A stretch of 64,000 nt of DNA from Gemmatimonadota bacterium (lineage in GTDB: Bacteria; Gemmatimonadota; Gemmatimonadetes; Gemmatimonadales; Gemmatimonadaceae): assembly GCA_016719105.1 (NCBI GenBank), contig JADKAQ010000003.1, positions 62,001 to 126,000 of the forward strand. The letters are read 5' to 3'. The translations under genes and the position numbers were made by a program. Below the pieces are notes generated by a model that saw only the letters and a program-made list of their open reading frames with translations, had not been told where the DNA came from and did no database searches. Positions 19,392 to 28,499 of this stretch are shown here, in pieces (within the stretch, counting starts at the first letter, position 1; each line of letters starts with the position of its first letter).

Positions 19392-21239
19392 ATGCGCACG
19401 GGTTTCGCTGGGATAGTCGCGGCGGTTGTACTCCAACTCGCCACAGCTGCACTGCCGGCACAGGACACGACCTTCACGCGCACGGAGGTCATGATTCCGA
19501 TGCGCGACGGCGTGAAGCTGTACACCAAGATCTTCGTCCCGAAGGGGACGACGCAGCCGCTCCCGTTCATGTTCATCCGCACGCCGTACGGCATCGACGG
19601 GTTCGAGGCCGCGGGCATCGCGCGCGGCTACGGCTTCCTGGCCAAGGACGGCTACATCTTCGTGTCGCAGGATGCGCGCGGGAAGTTCAAGTCCGAGGGG
19701 GAGTTCGTCATGCAGCGCGCGCCGCGGCAGGATCGCAACGATCCCAAGGCGATCGACGAGAGCACCGATGCCTACGACAGCATCGAGTGGCTCCTGAAAA
19801 ACGTCCCCGGCAACAACGGACGCGTCGGGATGACCGGGGTGTCGTACCCCGGGTGGCTCACCGCCATGGCGATGCTCGATCCGCACCCCGCGCTCAAGGC
19901 CGTGTCGCCGCAGGCGTCGCCATCGGACATGTGGCTCGGCGATGACTTCCACCACAACGGCGCGTTCCGGCTGAGCTACGGCTTCGAGTACGCGACGATG
20001 ATGGAGTCGGGGAAGGACGTGACGCAGTTCTCCTTCGATGAGTACGACACGTACGACTGGTACCTCAAGCTCGGGTCGCTCAAGAACGTCAACGACAAGT
20101 TGCTGAAGGGGAAGATCCCCACCTGGAACGACTTCTCGCGCCGGCCTGACTACGACGCCTTCTGGCAGCGCCAGGCCATGAAGGGCTACCTCACGCGCGT
20201 CAGCATCCCCACGCTCAACGTCGCCGGCTGGTGGGACCAGGAGGACTTCTACGGCCCCATCACCATCTATCGCGAGTTGGAGAAGCACGATCGCGGCAAC
20301 CAGAACTTCCTCGTCGTCGGCCCGTGGAACCATGGCGGGTGGATGGGCGGCGATGGCGCCTCGTTAGGGAACATCCAGTTCGGCCAGCCCACGGGGCGCT
20401 TCTTCCGCGACTCGATCATGGCACCGTTCTTCGCGAAGTACCTGCACGACAAGGGCTCGCTGTCGCTCCCCGAGGCGCTGGTCTTCGAGGCCGGCGCCAA
20501 CGAGTGGCGCCGCTATGGCGCGTGGCCCCCCAAGGAGGCGGTGTCGTCGCGCGCGCTGTACATGCGCGAAGGGGGAGCGTTAGGCTGGGAACCGCCGAAG
20601 TCGACGGGGCCCAACGCGTACGACGCGTACGTGTCCGATCCCTCCAAGCCGGTCCCATATCGCCCGCGTCCCATCGCGGCGACCTACGGGGCAGGCTCCA
20701 CCTGGAGTCGCTGGCTCACCGACGACCAGCGCTTTGCCCACAACCGCCCTGACGTGGCCTCGTGGGAGCTCGCCACGCTCACCGAGGACCTGACGATCGC
20801 TGGCGACATCAGCGTCACCTTGCACGCCGCCACCACCGGGAGCGATGCCGACTGGATCGTGAAACTCATCGACGTCTATCCGGATACCGGGATGACGCCG
20901 CTCTTCATGAACGGCTACCAGTTCATGGTCGCCAACGAGGTCTTCCGCGGACGCTATCGCAAGAGCAACGAGAAGCCCGCGCCGATCACCCCCAACACGC
21001 CCACCGACTTCACGATCGACCTCCACACGCAGGCGTACACCTTCAAGAAGGGGCACCGGGTGATGGTGCAGGTGCAGAGCACCTGGTTCCCCCTCATCGA
21101 CCGCAATCCGCAGAAGTTCATCCCGAACATCTTCGAGGCGAAGGAGGGCGACTTCACCGTCGCGACGCAGCGCATCTACCGGTCGGCAAGCAAGCCGTCG
21201 AAGATCGTCCTCCCGGTGGTGAATCGCGTGGCGCAGTAG
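19392..21239 (+). CDS. CocE/NonD-type hydrolase (S15 family), secreted
   Basis: 615 residues with a signal peptide (GIVAAVVLQLATAALPAQ). The alpha/beta-hydrolase core has the nucleophile S151 in GVSYPGW, matching the S15 GxSYxG motif, and a histidine in VVGPWNHGGW. The C-terminal third is the jelly-roll PepX_C domain (SWELATLTEDLTIAGDISV). These enzymes are X-Pro dipeptidyl peptidases, cocaine-esterase-like or glutaryl-acylases; the exact substrate is open. It stands alone with its own leader. Confidence 0.9.
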   Translation: MRTGFAGIVAAVVLQLATAALPAQDTTFTRTEVMIPMRDGVKLYTKIFVPKGTTQPLPFMFIRTPYGIDGFEAAGIARGYGFLAKDGYIFVSQDARGKFKSEGEFVMQRAPRQDRNDPKAIDESTDAYDSIEWLLKNVPGNNGRVGMTGVSYPGWLTAMAMLDPHPALKAVSPQASPSDMWLGDDFHHNGAFRLSYGFEYATMMESGKDVTQFSFDEYDTYDWYLKLGSLKNVNDKLLKGKIPTWNDFSRRPDYDAFWQRQAMKGYLTRVSIPTLNVAGWWDQEDFYGPITIYRELEKHDRGNQNFLVVGPWNHGGWMGGDGASLGNIQFGQPTGRFFRDSIMAPFFAKYLHDKGSLSLPEALVFEAGANEWRRYGAWPPKEAVSSRALYMREGGALGWEPPKSTGPNAYDAYVSDPSKPVPYRPRPIAATYGAGSTWSRWLTDDQRFAHNRPDVASWELATLTEDLTIAGDISVTLHAATTGSDADWIVKLIDVYPDTGMTPLFMNGYQFMVANEVFRGRYRKSNEKPAPITPNTPTDFTIDLHTQAYTFKKGHRVMVQVQSTWFPLIDRNPQKFIPNIFEAKEGDFTVATQRIYRSASKPSKIVLPVVNRVAQ

Positions 21240-21262
21240 CGGTGCTTCCACCTCGCGCGCTT

Positions 21263-21277
21263 GGCGGGGGGCCGCCA
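21263..21277 (+). terminator. Possible short hairpin terminator
   Basis: A 6-bp stem TGGCGG/CCGCCA around a GGGG loop lies 23 nt after the S15 hydrolase stop and 36 nt before the SDR gene. No T-tract follows, so termination here is uncertain. Confidence 0.35.
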
Positions 21278-21312
21278 GATTCCGCGCGGACACCTTTCCA
21301 ACACGCCTCCTC

Positions 21313-22068
21313 ATGACGCACGACCTCTCCGGCAAGATCGCCCTCGTCACTGGTGGCACCCGCGGCATCGGGCGCGCCATCGCCGCCGCCCTCGCGGCGG
21401 CAGGCGCCCACGTCATTGTGAGCTCGCGCAAGGAGCCGGCGGTGCAGCAGACGGTCGACGCGCTGCGCGCCGCCGGCCACTCGGCGGAGGGGATGCCCTC
21501 GAATGTCGGGCGGCTCGACGAGTTGCACGCCCTCGCCGACCGAGTCCTCGCCGCGCATGCTGGCATCGACATCCTCGTGAACAACGCCGCGACCAACCCC
21601 GTCTACGGTCCCGTCGAACAGACGTCGCCGGAGGCGTTCGCCAAGATCATGGACGTCAACCTGCGCGCGCCGTTCGAACTGGCGAAGCGCATGCTCCCGG
21701 CGATGGTGGCGCGCGGTGGCGGATCGATCATCAACATTTCCTCGATTGGTGGCGTCTCGCCGGAGCCCAACCTCGGCATCTACAGCGTGAGCAAGGCGGC
21801 GCTGCTCAGCCTAACGCAGGTCATGGCCAAGGAGTGGGGCGCGCGCGGCGTGCGGGTCAACGCCATCTGCCCGGGGCTGATCAAGACCGACTTCAGTCAG
21901 GCCCTGTGGGGGAACGAGAAGGTCTTGCAGCATGTGATGGCGACACAGCCCATCGCTCGCATGGGAGAACCCGAGGATGTCGCCGGACTCGCCCTCTTCC
22001 TGGCCTCGCCTGCGTCGTCGTTCTGCACCGGCGGGACCTACATGGTCGATGGCGGCGTCACGATCTAG
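21313..22068 (+). CDS. SDR-family oxidoreductase
   Basis: 251 residues. Classical short-chain dehydrogenase with cofactor motif TGGTRGIG at 13-20, NNAA near 90-93, catalytic S143/S144, Y157 and K161 (YSVSK). It ends GGTYMVDGGVTI as usual. Lack of an acidic residue at the end of the second strand and the SSRK sequence after it suggest NADP(H), which is inference. It precedes an ACAD10/11-like dehydrogenase and an APH-type kinase, so it may handle hydroxyacyl or oxoacyl intermediates in that module. Confidence 0.92.
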   Translation: MTHDLSGKIALVTGGTRGIGRAIAAALAAAGAHVIVSSRKEPAVQQTVDALRAAGHSAEGMPSNVGRLDELHALADRVLAAHAGIDILVNNAATNPVYGPVEQTSPEAFAKIMDVNLRAPFELAKRMLPAMVARGGGSIINISSIGGVSPEPNLGIYSVSKAALLSLTQVMAKEWGARGVRVNAICPGLIKTDFSQALWGNEKVLQHVMATQPIARMGEPEDVAGLALFLASPASSFCTGGTYMVDGGVTI

Positions 22069-22160
22069 ACGGGCGGGCGCGAGCCGCGCTGCACCGCCCG
22101 ACCACGGCCCGCCACGCGCGAGCCTTCCACTGACCATCGCCCGCCACGGGCGGGCCCTGC

Positions 22161-23351
22161 ATGCCTAACGAACCGACGCTGCGGGCCCAGGTCCGCCACT
22201 TCGTCGACACGGTCCTCCTGCCGCTCGAGCATCGCTACCTCAACGAGCCGTGGTCGGCGGTGCTCCCCGCGCTCGATGCCGCCCGCGCCGAGGCGCGCGC
22301 GCGCGGCATCTGGGCTCCCCATCTCCCGCACGACCTCGGCGGGCGCGACCTTCCGTTCCTCGACTTCGCCGCCATCAGCGAGGAACTCGGGCGCACCCCC
22401 ATCGGGCACTACGCGCTCAACTGCCAGGCCCCCGACATCGGGAACATGGAGTTGTTGCATCGGCATGGCAGCGCCGAGCAGCAGCGGCAGTGGCTCGCGC
22501 CGCTGGCGCGCGGCGAGATCCGCTCGTGCTTCGCGATGACCGAGCCCGAGCGCGCCGGATCCAACCCGGTCTGGATGGAAGCGCGCGCCGAGCGCGTGGG
22601 CGACGAGTACGTGATCACCGGGCACAAGTGGTTCACGTCGGCGGCCGATGGTTCGGCCTTCGCGATCGTCATGGCGGTGACCGATCCAGGCGCCCCGCCG
22701 CACCAGCGTGCCTCGCAGATCATCGTCCCGACCGACACGCCGGGATATTCCCTGGTGCGCAACATCAAGGTCATGGGCGACGAAGGCGAGGGATACGCGA
22801 CGCACGGCGAGGTGCGCTTCGAACGCTGCCGCGTCCCCGTCACCAACCGCATCGGGGACGAGGGGGCGGGCTTTGCGCTTGCGCAGGAACGCCTGGGCCC
22901 GGGACGCATTCACCACTGCATGCGCTGGATGGGGATCTGCGAGCGCGCGCTCGACCTCACGTGCCGCCACGCCGCGACCCGCGAACTGTCACCCGGGGTC
23001 GTGCTCGGCACAAAGCAGAGCGTGCAGCACATGATCGCCGATTCGCGCGCCGAGATCGACGCGGCGCGGCTGCTCATCCTCGACACGGCCCGACAGATCG
23101 ACGCGCACGGGGCCAAGGCGGCGCGCGAAGCGGTATCGGCGATCAAGTTCTTCGCCGCCGGCGTCCTGCAACGCGTGCTCGACCGGGCCATCCAGGTGCA
23201 CGGTGCGCTCGGCATGACCGACGACACGCCGCTCGCCTACTGGTTCCGCCACGAGCGCGCCGCGCGCATCTACGACGGCGCCGACGAGGTGCACAAGAGC
23301 GTGGTGGCGCGCCGGATCCTCAAGGGGTATGGCGTCACCGTGCGCGAATGA
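22161..23351 (+). CDS. Acyl-CoA dehydrogenase, ACAD10/11 type
   Basis: 396 residues, start ATG 22161. The FAD/acyl-CoA-binding block CFAMTEPERAGSNPVWM and GHKWFTSAADGS are present, as is VHGALGMTDDTPLAYWFRHE. At the catalytic-base position the sequence is IYDGADEVH, with Asp where the medium-chain enzymes have Glu (YEG); ACAD10/11-type enzymes have this YDG pattern. Human ACAD10 and ACAD11 fuse this domain to an APH-type kinase and process 4-hydroxyacyl-CoAs. Here the kinase is encoded next door with a 4-nt overlap (ATGA), which strongly suggests a joint reaction. Confidence 0.9.
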   Translation: MPNEPTLRAQVRHFVDTVLLPLEHRYLNEPWSAVLPALDAARAEARARGIWAPHLPHDLGGRDLPFLDFAAISEELGRTPIGHYALNCQAPDIGNMELLHRHGSAEQQRQWLAPLARGEIRSCFAMTEPERAGSNPVWMEARAERVGDEYVITGHKWFTSAADGSAFAIVMAVTDPGAPPHQRASQIIVPTDTPGYSLVRNIKVMGDEGEGYATHGEVRFERCRVPVTNRIGDEGAGFALAQERLGPGRIHHCMRWMGICERALDLTCRHAATRELSPGVVLGTKQSVQHMIADSRAEIDAARLLILDTARQIDAHGAKAAREAVSAIKFFAAGVLQRVLDRAIQVHGALGMTDDTPLAYWFRHERAARIYDGADEVHKSVVARRILKGYGVTVRE

Positions 23352-24427
23352 ACGAGGGGGCGATCGACCGCCCGGTTCCCGTGCGTGAGGGGGAAGCGCT
23401 CGACGCCGGGGCGTTAGGCGCCTTCTTGCAGGCCCACGGGCTGGCCAGCGCCGGGGACGTCCGCGTCTCGCAGTTCCCGCGCGGCTTCTCCAACCTCACC
23501 TACCTCGTGGAGTGTCGCGACCGCACGTTCGTGCTGCGGCGGCCGCCGTTCGGCGTGGGGAAGGGGGTCGCCCATGACGTGGTGCGCGAGGCGCGCCTGC
23601 TGGCCGCGTTAGGCCCGGTGTACGCGCGCGTCCCGCGCATCTGCGCCATCTGCGACGACCCGTCGGTCCTCGGCGCGCCTTTCTACCTGATGGAGCGCGC
23701 CACCGGGATCATCCTGCGCGACCGCCTTCCGGAGGGGCGCGACCTCGATGCCGCCACCATGCGCCGCATCTCCGAGGGGGCGATCGACACGCTGGCGGAG
23801 ATCCACTCGATCGACTACCGCGGCGCGGGGCTCGACGGGCTCGGCAATCCCAACGGATATGTCGAGCGGCAGGTCTCGGGGTGGATCCGTCGCTACGAGG
23901 CGGCACGCACGGGCGACCAGCCCGCGGTGGAGCGCATCGCCAGGTGGCTCGACAGCTCGCGCCCCGGCGAGAGTGCGGCCACGCTCGTGCATAACGACTT
24001 CAAGTACGACAACCTCGTCCTCGACGTCGACGACCCCGCACGGGTGGTGGCCGTGCTCGACTGGGAGATGGCGACCATCGGCGACCCCCTGATGGACCTC
24101 GGGACGACGCTCGCCTACTGGGTGGAGGCGGGGGACCCGCCGCTCCTCCGGGCGCTGGGACTCGGTGTCACGGCGCTCCCCGGCAACCTCACGCGGACGG
24201 AGGTCGTGGCTCGTTATGCGGCGATGACCGGGCGCGACGTGTCGCAGCCCGTCTTCTACTACGCCTTCGGGTTGTTCAAGGTCGCCGTCATCGCCCAGCA
24301 GATCTTCGCGCGCTACGTGAAGGGGTTCACGAAGGATGCGCGGTTCGCGCAGCTCGATCGGGCGGTCGCGGCGCTCGGTGAGGTGGCGGTGCGCGCCGTC
24401 GACGCCGGGAGCGTCGCGGCGCCGTGA
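23348..24427 (+). CDS. APH-type phosphotransferase paired with ACAD
   Basis: 359 residues, ATG 23348 overlapping the dehydrogenase stop. The fold is that of aminoglycoside phosphotransferase/choline kinase: nucleotide loop PRGFSNLTYLV near 44-54, catalytic motif HNDFKYDN at 215-222 and the metal-binding DWE at 238-240. In the ACAD10/11 and bacterial Lva systems such kinases phosphorylate the 4-hydroxyl of hydroxyacyl-CoA, letting the dehydrogenase domain eliminate phosphate. By analogy this protein probably acts on 4-hydroxyacyl-CoA rather than an antibiotic. A strong hairpin follows. Confidence 0.88.
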   Translation: MNEGAIDRPVPVREGEALDAGALGAFLQAHGLASAGDVRVSQFPRGFSNLTYLVECRDRTFVLRRPPFGVGKGVAHDVVREARLLAALGPVYARVPRICAICDDPSVLGAPFYLMERATGIILRDRLPEGRDLDAATMRRISEGAIDTLAEIHSIDYRGAGLDGLGNPNGYVERQVSGWIRRYEAARTGDQPAVERIARWLDSSRPGESAATLVHNDFKYDNLVLDVDDPARVVAVLDWEMATIGDPLMDLGTTLAYWVEAGDPPLLRALGLGVTALPGNLTRTEVVARYAAMTGRDVSQPVFYYAFGLFKVAVIAQQIFARYVKGFTKDARFAQLDRAVAALGEVAVRAVDAGSVAAP

Positions 24428-24516
24428 GGGCGCGGGAGGGACGCGGGGACCGGGACGTCGTCGGTACGCTCGGCCGCCTCGCGCCGGATTGCCCCTGACG
24501 ACCATGCCGAATCGTG

Positions 24517-24547
24517 ACGGCCCCGGCACGAGCTGCGCCGGGGCCGT
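24517..24547. terminator. Hairpin terminator between convergent kinase and thiolase genes
   Basis: Perfect 11-bp stem ACGGCCCCGGC (24517-24527) with GCCGGGGCCGT (24537-24547) and a 9-nt loop. It sits 90 nt after the kinase stop and 32 nt beyond the thiolase stop on the other strand, so it can serve both transcripts. Confidence 0.75.
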
Positions 24548-24579
24548 ACGGGGCGGGGAAGGTGGTGGTGGCGCCGCCG

Positions 24580-25749
24580 TCAGGCGGGGAAGACCTCGAA
24601 CACCCCCGCCGCCCCCATCCCGCCGCCGATGCACATCGTCACCAGCCCGTAGCCACCGCCACGGGTCCCGAGTTCGTGCACGAGCTGCGTGGTGAGCTTG
24701 GCCCCGGTCGCGCCTAACGGGTGCCCCAGCGCGATGGCACCGCCGTTCACGTTCACCCGGTCCATGGGGAACTGCAGGTCGCGCGCGACCGCCAGCGCCT
24801 GTGAGGCGAAGGCCTCGTTGAACTCGATGAGGGCGAGCTGCTCGACCCCGATCCCCGCCTTGGCCAGCGCCTTGGGGACCGCCTTGATCGGACCCACGCC
24901 CATGATGTCGGGATCGACCCCCGCCACGGCGTAGCCGGCCAGCCGGGCCAGGGGACGCAGCCCCAGGGTCCTGGCGCGTGACTCGCTCATCAGCGCCACC
25001 GCCGCTGCTCCATCGCTGTAGGGCGAGGCGTTGCCGGCGGTGACGCTCCCCCCCATCATGAAGGCGGCGGGGAGCTTGGCCAGGCGCTCGGCACTCGTGT
25101 CGGTGCGCACCAGCTCATCGACGGCGAAGTACCCCTCCTCGACCTCCTTCTTGGTCCCCCGCCAGGTGACGCGCTCCACGGGGACCGGGACGATCTGGTC
25201 GGTGAACGCCCCTCGCTCGAGCGCCCGCGCGGCCTTGGCGTGGCTCTCATAGGCATACTGATCCTGATCCACGCGACTCACGCTCCAGCGCTTGGCCACG
25301 CGCTCGGCGGTGAGCCCCATCGCGATCATCTCCTCCGTCATTCCGTGGTGGAGTCGCGCGTGGTAGCCCGACATCGGGACCTGGCTCATCATCTCGACGC
25401 CGCCGGCGACGATGACGTCGGCCATCCCGCTCATGATGGCCTGCGCGCCCATCGCGATCGTCTGCAGCCCGGAGGAACAGAAGCGGTTGACGGTCACGGC
25501 CGGCACATCGACCGGGAGGCGTGCGCGCAGGACGGCGAGGCGCGCGACGTTGAGTCCCTGCGCCCCCTCGGGCATCGCACATCCCCAGATCACGTCGTCG
25601 ATGGTGCGCGGATCCAAGTCGGCGCGCTTGATCGCCTCCTGCAGGACGATGGCCGACAGGTCGATCGGGTGCACGCCGGCGAGCGAGCCGTCCTTCTTGC
25701 CGCGCCCCACCGCGGTCCGCACCGCGCTCACGATCACTGCGTCTTGCAT
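24580..25749 (-). CDS. fadA: Acetyl-CoA C-acyltransferase (thiolase)
   Basis: 389 residues, normal for thiolase. The acyl-accepting nucleophile is C91 in NRFCSSGLQT; H343 in GHPLGATG and C373 in CIGGGMG complete the active site. It catalyses the thiolytic release of acetyl-CoA, the last step of beta-oxidation. It lies 20 nt downstream of the fadN-type gene on the same strand, so fadN-fadA form an operon; the same order occurs in Bacillus fadNAE. Confidence 0.94.
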   Translation of the reverse strand: MQDAVIVSAVRTAVGRGKKDGSLAGVHPIDLSAIVLQEAIKRADLDPRTIDDVIWGCAMPEGAQGLNVARLAVLRARLPVDVPAVTVNRFCSSGLQTIAMGAQAIMSGMADVIVAGGVEMMSQVPMSGYHARLHHGMTEEMIAMGLTAERVAKRWSVSRVDQDQYAYESHAKAARALERGAFTDQIVPVPVERVTWRGTKKEVEEGYFAVDELVRTDTSAERLAKLPAAFMMGGSVTAGNASPYSDGAAAVALMSESRARTLGLRPLARLAGYAVAGVDPDIMGVGPIKAVPKALAKAGIGVEQLALIEFNEAFASQALAVARDLQFPMDRVNVNGGAIALGHPLGATGAKLTTQLVHELGTRGGGYGLVTMCIGGGMGAAGVFEVFPA

Positions 25750-25769
25750 GTCTCTCGTCTCCGTCGGGG

Positions 25770-28076
25770 CTAGTTGCGAAGCGGCTTGCCGGTCTTGAGC
25801 GTGTGCACGATGCGCTCCTGCGTCTCCTTGGTGCCGAGGAGAGTGAGGAAGGCCTCGCGCTCGAGGTCGAGCACGTCCTGTTCGGTGACGTCGCGCGGCG
25901 GGCCGTCACCCCCCGACAGCACGTAGGCGACGTGCGTGGCGATCGTCACCTCGTGCGCCGTGATGTAGCCGGCCTCGCGCATGGCCCACACGCCGTACTG
26001 CAGGTTCCCCATCGCCTCCTTGCCTAACGCACGGATGGTCATCGGCGGGGGCGCCACGTAGTCGGGGGCGAGGTCGAGCACCCGCGCCTTGGCGTCGGCG
26101 AGGAGCCGGTCCCGGTTCATCGAGATGCGATCGGACTCGCGCAGGAAGCCCAGCGTACGCGCCTCGAGGGCGCTGGTGCTGGTGGTCGCCATCGTGATCG
26201 TCTTGAAGGCGCGCTTCACCGCCTCGAACGGATCGGCCTCCTCGTACGCGGCCAGCTCCTTGGTGAACCGGAAGAGGAGCTCCTTGGTCCCGCCGCCGCC
26301 CGGCAGCAGGCCGACGCCGACCTCGACGAGCCCCATGTACAGCTCGGCGTGTGCCTGCACGCGGGCCGCGTGCAGCGAGAACTCGCACCCGCCGCCGAGG
26401 GCCAACCCGAACGGCGCCGCGACGATGGGGAAGGGGGCCCGCCGCACCGACATCACCCCCTGCTGGAACGTGTGGACGGCCTGCTCGAGCCGTGTCCAGT
26501 CCCCGTCCTGCACCCCCTGCACGACGGCGCCCAGGTCGGCGCCGGCCGAGAAGGTGCGGGGGTCGCAGTTGCCGATCACCAGGCCGGCGTAGCCGCCAGC
26601 CGCAATCTTGTGCTGCGCCTTCTCGAGCAGGGCGAGCACCGGCGCCCCCAGCGTGTTCATCTTCCCGCGGAACTCGAGCAGGAGGACACCATCCCCCAGG
26701 TCGAGGATCGCCGCCGACTCGTTCTTGTCGACGGCGCCGTTGCGCAGGTGGACGAGCGGGAGATCGATCTGCGCCGGGATCGGCTCGATCGGCGCATAGT
26801 CGCCGGCAAAGGTGAGGGCGCGCGGCCCGCTGCTCAGGTCACGATAGAAGGACTCCTGCGCCTTGCGCAGCAGCACCGGCTCGGCGAGTCCGCGCTGCGC
26901 CAGCCCTGCGCGCACGAAGTCGAGCCCCATCGCATCGAGCTGGCGGAACGGACCCATCTCCCAGGCGTAGCCCCACTCCATCGCCCGGTCGACCGAGACG
27001 ATGTCGTGCGCCAGCTCGGGGGTCTTCTCGATCGTGTAGTGCCCCACCGTCAGGAGCAATGCGCGCAGGAACTCCGCGTGCTTGCCACCAGCCGTCGTCA
27101 GCGCCTTGAGGCGCTGCGGTAGCGGGGCCTTCTCCACGAAGGCCAACTCGGGAAAGCTGGCCTGCTGCTGCGGGCGGTAGTCGAGCGTCTTCCAGTCGAG
27201 CGTGAGGATCGCCTTCTTCTCCTTCTTGTAGAAGCCGGCCCCCGTCTTTTCCCCCAGCCGCCCCGACGCCACCAGCGCTGCGACCCAGGCGGGGAGGGCG
27301 AAGTCCTCACCCGTCGTCGCCCCCGTCCCCGTCGCCACGTGCGACAGGACGTCGATCCCCGAGATGTCGCCGGTGCGGAACGTCGCCGACTTGGCCCGCC
27401 CGATGAGCGGACCGGTGAGCGCGTCCACCTCGTCGATCGTGAGGTCGAACTCCTCCATCAGCCGCAACGTGCGCGTCATCCCATAGATGCCGAGCCGGTT
27501 GGCGATGAAGCCCGGGACGTCCTTCGCCAGCACCACTCCCTTGCCCAGCACGCGCTCGGCGAAGTCGCGCGTGGCCGTCAGCACGTCGCTCGAGGTGTCG
27601 GGCGTGGGGATGAGCTCCAGCAGGTGCAAGTAGCGCGGCGGATTGAAGAAGTGCGTCCCGAGGAAATGTCGGCGGAACCCCTCGCTGCGCCCTTCGAGCA
27701 GCAGCTGCATCGGGATCCCCGACGTGTTCGATGCGATGATCGCCGTCGGCTTGCGCACCGCCTCGAGGCGCTCGAACAGCACGCGCTTGGGCTCGACCTG
27801 CTCGATGATGGCCTCGACGATCCAGTCGCAATCGGCCAGGAGGTGCAGGTGATCCTCCGTGTTCCCGGTCTGCACAAGCGCCGCGCGCGACGCCTCCATG
27901 AACGGCGCCGGCCTCGCCTTGAGCGCGCGCTGCAACGCGCCGCGCGCCACGCCATTCCTGTCCGGATCTCCCGGGATGTCGAGGAGCACGACGGGGAGCC
28001 CCGCCGACGCGGCGAGCGCCGCGATCCCACTCCCCATGGCGCCGGCCCCGATCACACCGACCTTCGCGATGCGCAT
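25770..28076 (-). CDS. fadN: Bifunctional 3-hydroxyacyl-CoA dehydrogenase / enoyl-CoA hydratase, FadN order
   Basis: 768 residues from ATG 28076, chosen because MRIAKVGVIGAGAMGSGIA begins the NAD-binding fold directly; the open frame further upstream is Arg/Ser-rich and unlike a protein. Domain order is dehydrogenase first (Rossmann GAGAMGSG at 10-17, substrate segment THFFNPPRYLHLLELI, C-terminal dehydrogenase half to about 450), then a crotonase-type hydratase (GKMNTLGAPVLALL; FSAGADLGAV; APFGLALGGGCEFSLH). This matches FadN rather than FadB/FadJ, which have the reverse order. It hydrates trans-2-enoyl-CoA and oxidises 3-hydroxyacyl-CoA in beta-oxidation. Confidence 0.93.
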   Translation of the reverse strand: MRIAKVGVIGAGAMGSGIAALAASAGLPVVLLDIPGDPDRNGVARGALQRALKARPAPFMEASRAALVQTGNTEDHLHLLADCDWIVEAIIEQVEPKRVLFERLEAVRKPTAIIASNTSGIPMQLLLEGRSEGFRRHFLGTHFFNPPRYLHLLELIPTPDTSSDVLTATRDFAERVLGKGVVLAKDVPGFIANRLGIYGMTRTLRLMEEFDLTIDEVDALTGPLIGRAKSATFRTGDISGIDVLSHVATGTGATTGEDFALPAWVAALVASGRLGEKTGAGFYKKEKKAILTLDWKTLDYRPQQQASFPELAFVEKAPLPQRLKALTTAGGKHAEFLRALLLTVGHYTIEKTPELAHDIVSVDRAMEWGYAWEMGPFRQLDAMGLDFVRAGLAQRGLAEPVLLRKAQESFYRDLSSGPRALTFAGDYAPIEPIPAQIDLPLVHLRNGAVDKNESAAILDLGDGVLLLEFRGKMNTLGAPVLALLEKAQHKIAAGGYAGLVIGNCDPRTFSAGADLGAVVQGVQDGDWTRLEQAVHTFQQGVMSVRRAPFPIVAAPFGLALGGGCEFSLHAARVQAHAELYMGLVEVGVGLLPGGGGTKELLFRFTKELAAYEEADPFEAVKRAFKTITMATTSTSALEARTLGFLRESDRISMNRDRLLADAKARVLDLAPDYVAPPPMTIRALGKEAMGNLQYGVWAMREAGYITAHEVTIATHVAYVLSGGDGPPRDVTEQDVLDLEREAFLTLLGTKETQERIVHTLKTGKPLRN

Positions 28077-28145
28077 GTCCGTTTCACTCGAGATGTAGGA
28101 AAAGCCACGACACGACGCGACGGCAACACCACTCCGGCTCGGCAT

Positions 28146-28166
28146 CGCCCGGACGCCGTCCGGGCG
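28146..28166. promoter_or_regulatory. Perfect 9-bp-arm palindrome upstream of fadN
   Basis: CGCCCGGAC (28146-28154), spacer GCC, GTCCGGGCG (28158-28166). It lies 70 nt upstream of the fadN start codon in a divergent intergenic region. Fatty-acid degradation operons are commonly controlled by TetR- or GntR-type repressors that bind palindromes; this is a candidate operator, though a GC-rich hairpin could also be a chance structure. Confidence 0.45.
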
Positions 28167-28381
28167 CGCGCGGTCTGGCCAGAGCACCACCTAAGCACCG
28201 CGGACGCGCTGCCAGATCGCTGCCAGATCGCTGCCCGCGCGTCGCGTCGCCCTGTCGCGGTCGCCACCAACTTCGGCGATGGCCGAATGGCAGGCGGAAG
28301 ATTCCACCTCGACTGTATCCGCGGTAGTGGCAAAGCGCCGCCTGCGCATCGTCGTCCCCCCCCGCACCTCCAGCTCCGCGG

Positions 28382-28405
28382 CACCTGCACCTGCACCTGC
28401 ACCTG
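28382..28405 (+). repeat. Hexanucleotide repeat, four CACCTG units
   Basis: Four perfect tandem copies of CACCTG, with another copy nearby at about 28418, lie about 95 nt upstream of the M1 peptidase start. The function is unknown; the tract could vary in length by slippage. Confidence 0.8.
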
Positions 28406-28499
28406 CATCAGGACCGCCACCTGCACCGGCGCCGTGAACGCGCGGTGGCAGCGTGCACGGCCTCTTCCGTGCAATGCCGTGTTCGACTACGCTCCTCGC

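Larger units (their letters stand above)
28077..28499. other. 423-nt divergent intergenic region (fadN / M1 peptidase)
   Basis: No gene with convincing coding character. It holds a perfect inverted repeat near the fadN start (28146-28166), two and a half copies of an 11-nt repeat GCTGCCAGATC at about 28209-28236, and four copies of CACCTG at 28382-28405. Promoters for both divergent genes should lie here, but I cannot assign -35/-10 boxes. Confidence 0.6.

Noticed and set aside
23348..24427. Aminoglycoside resistance gene
   Set aside because: The fold is of the APH type, but coupling to an ACAD10/11-like dehydrogenase points to a metabolic kinase.
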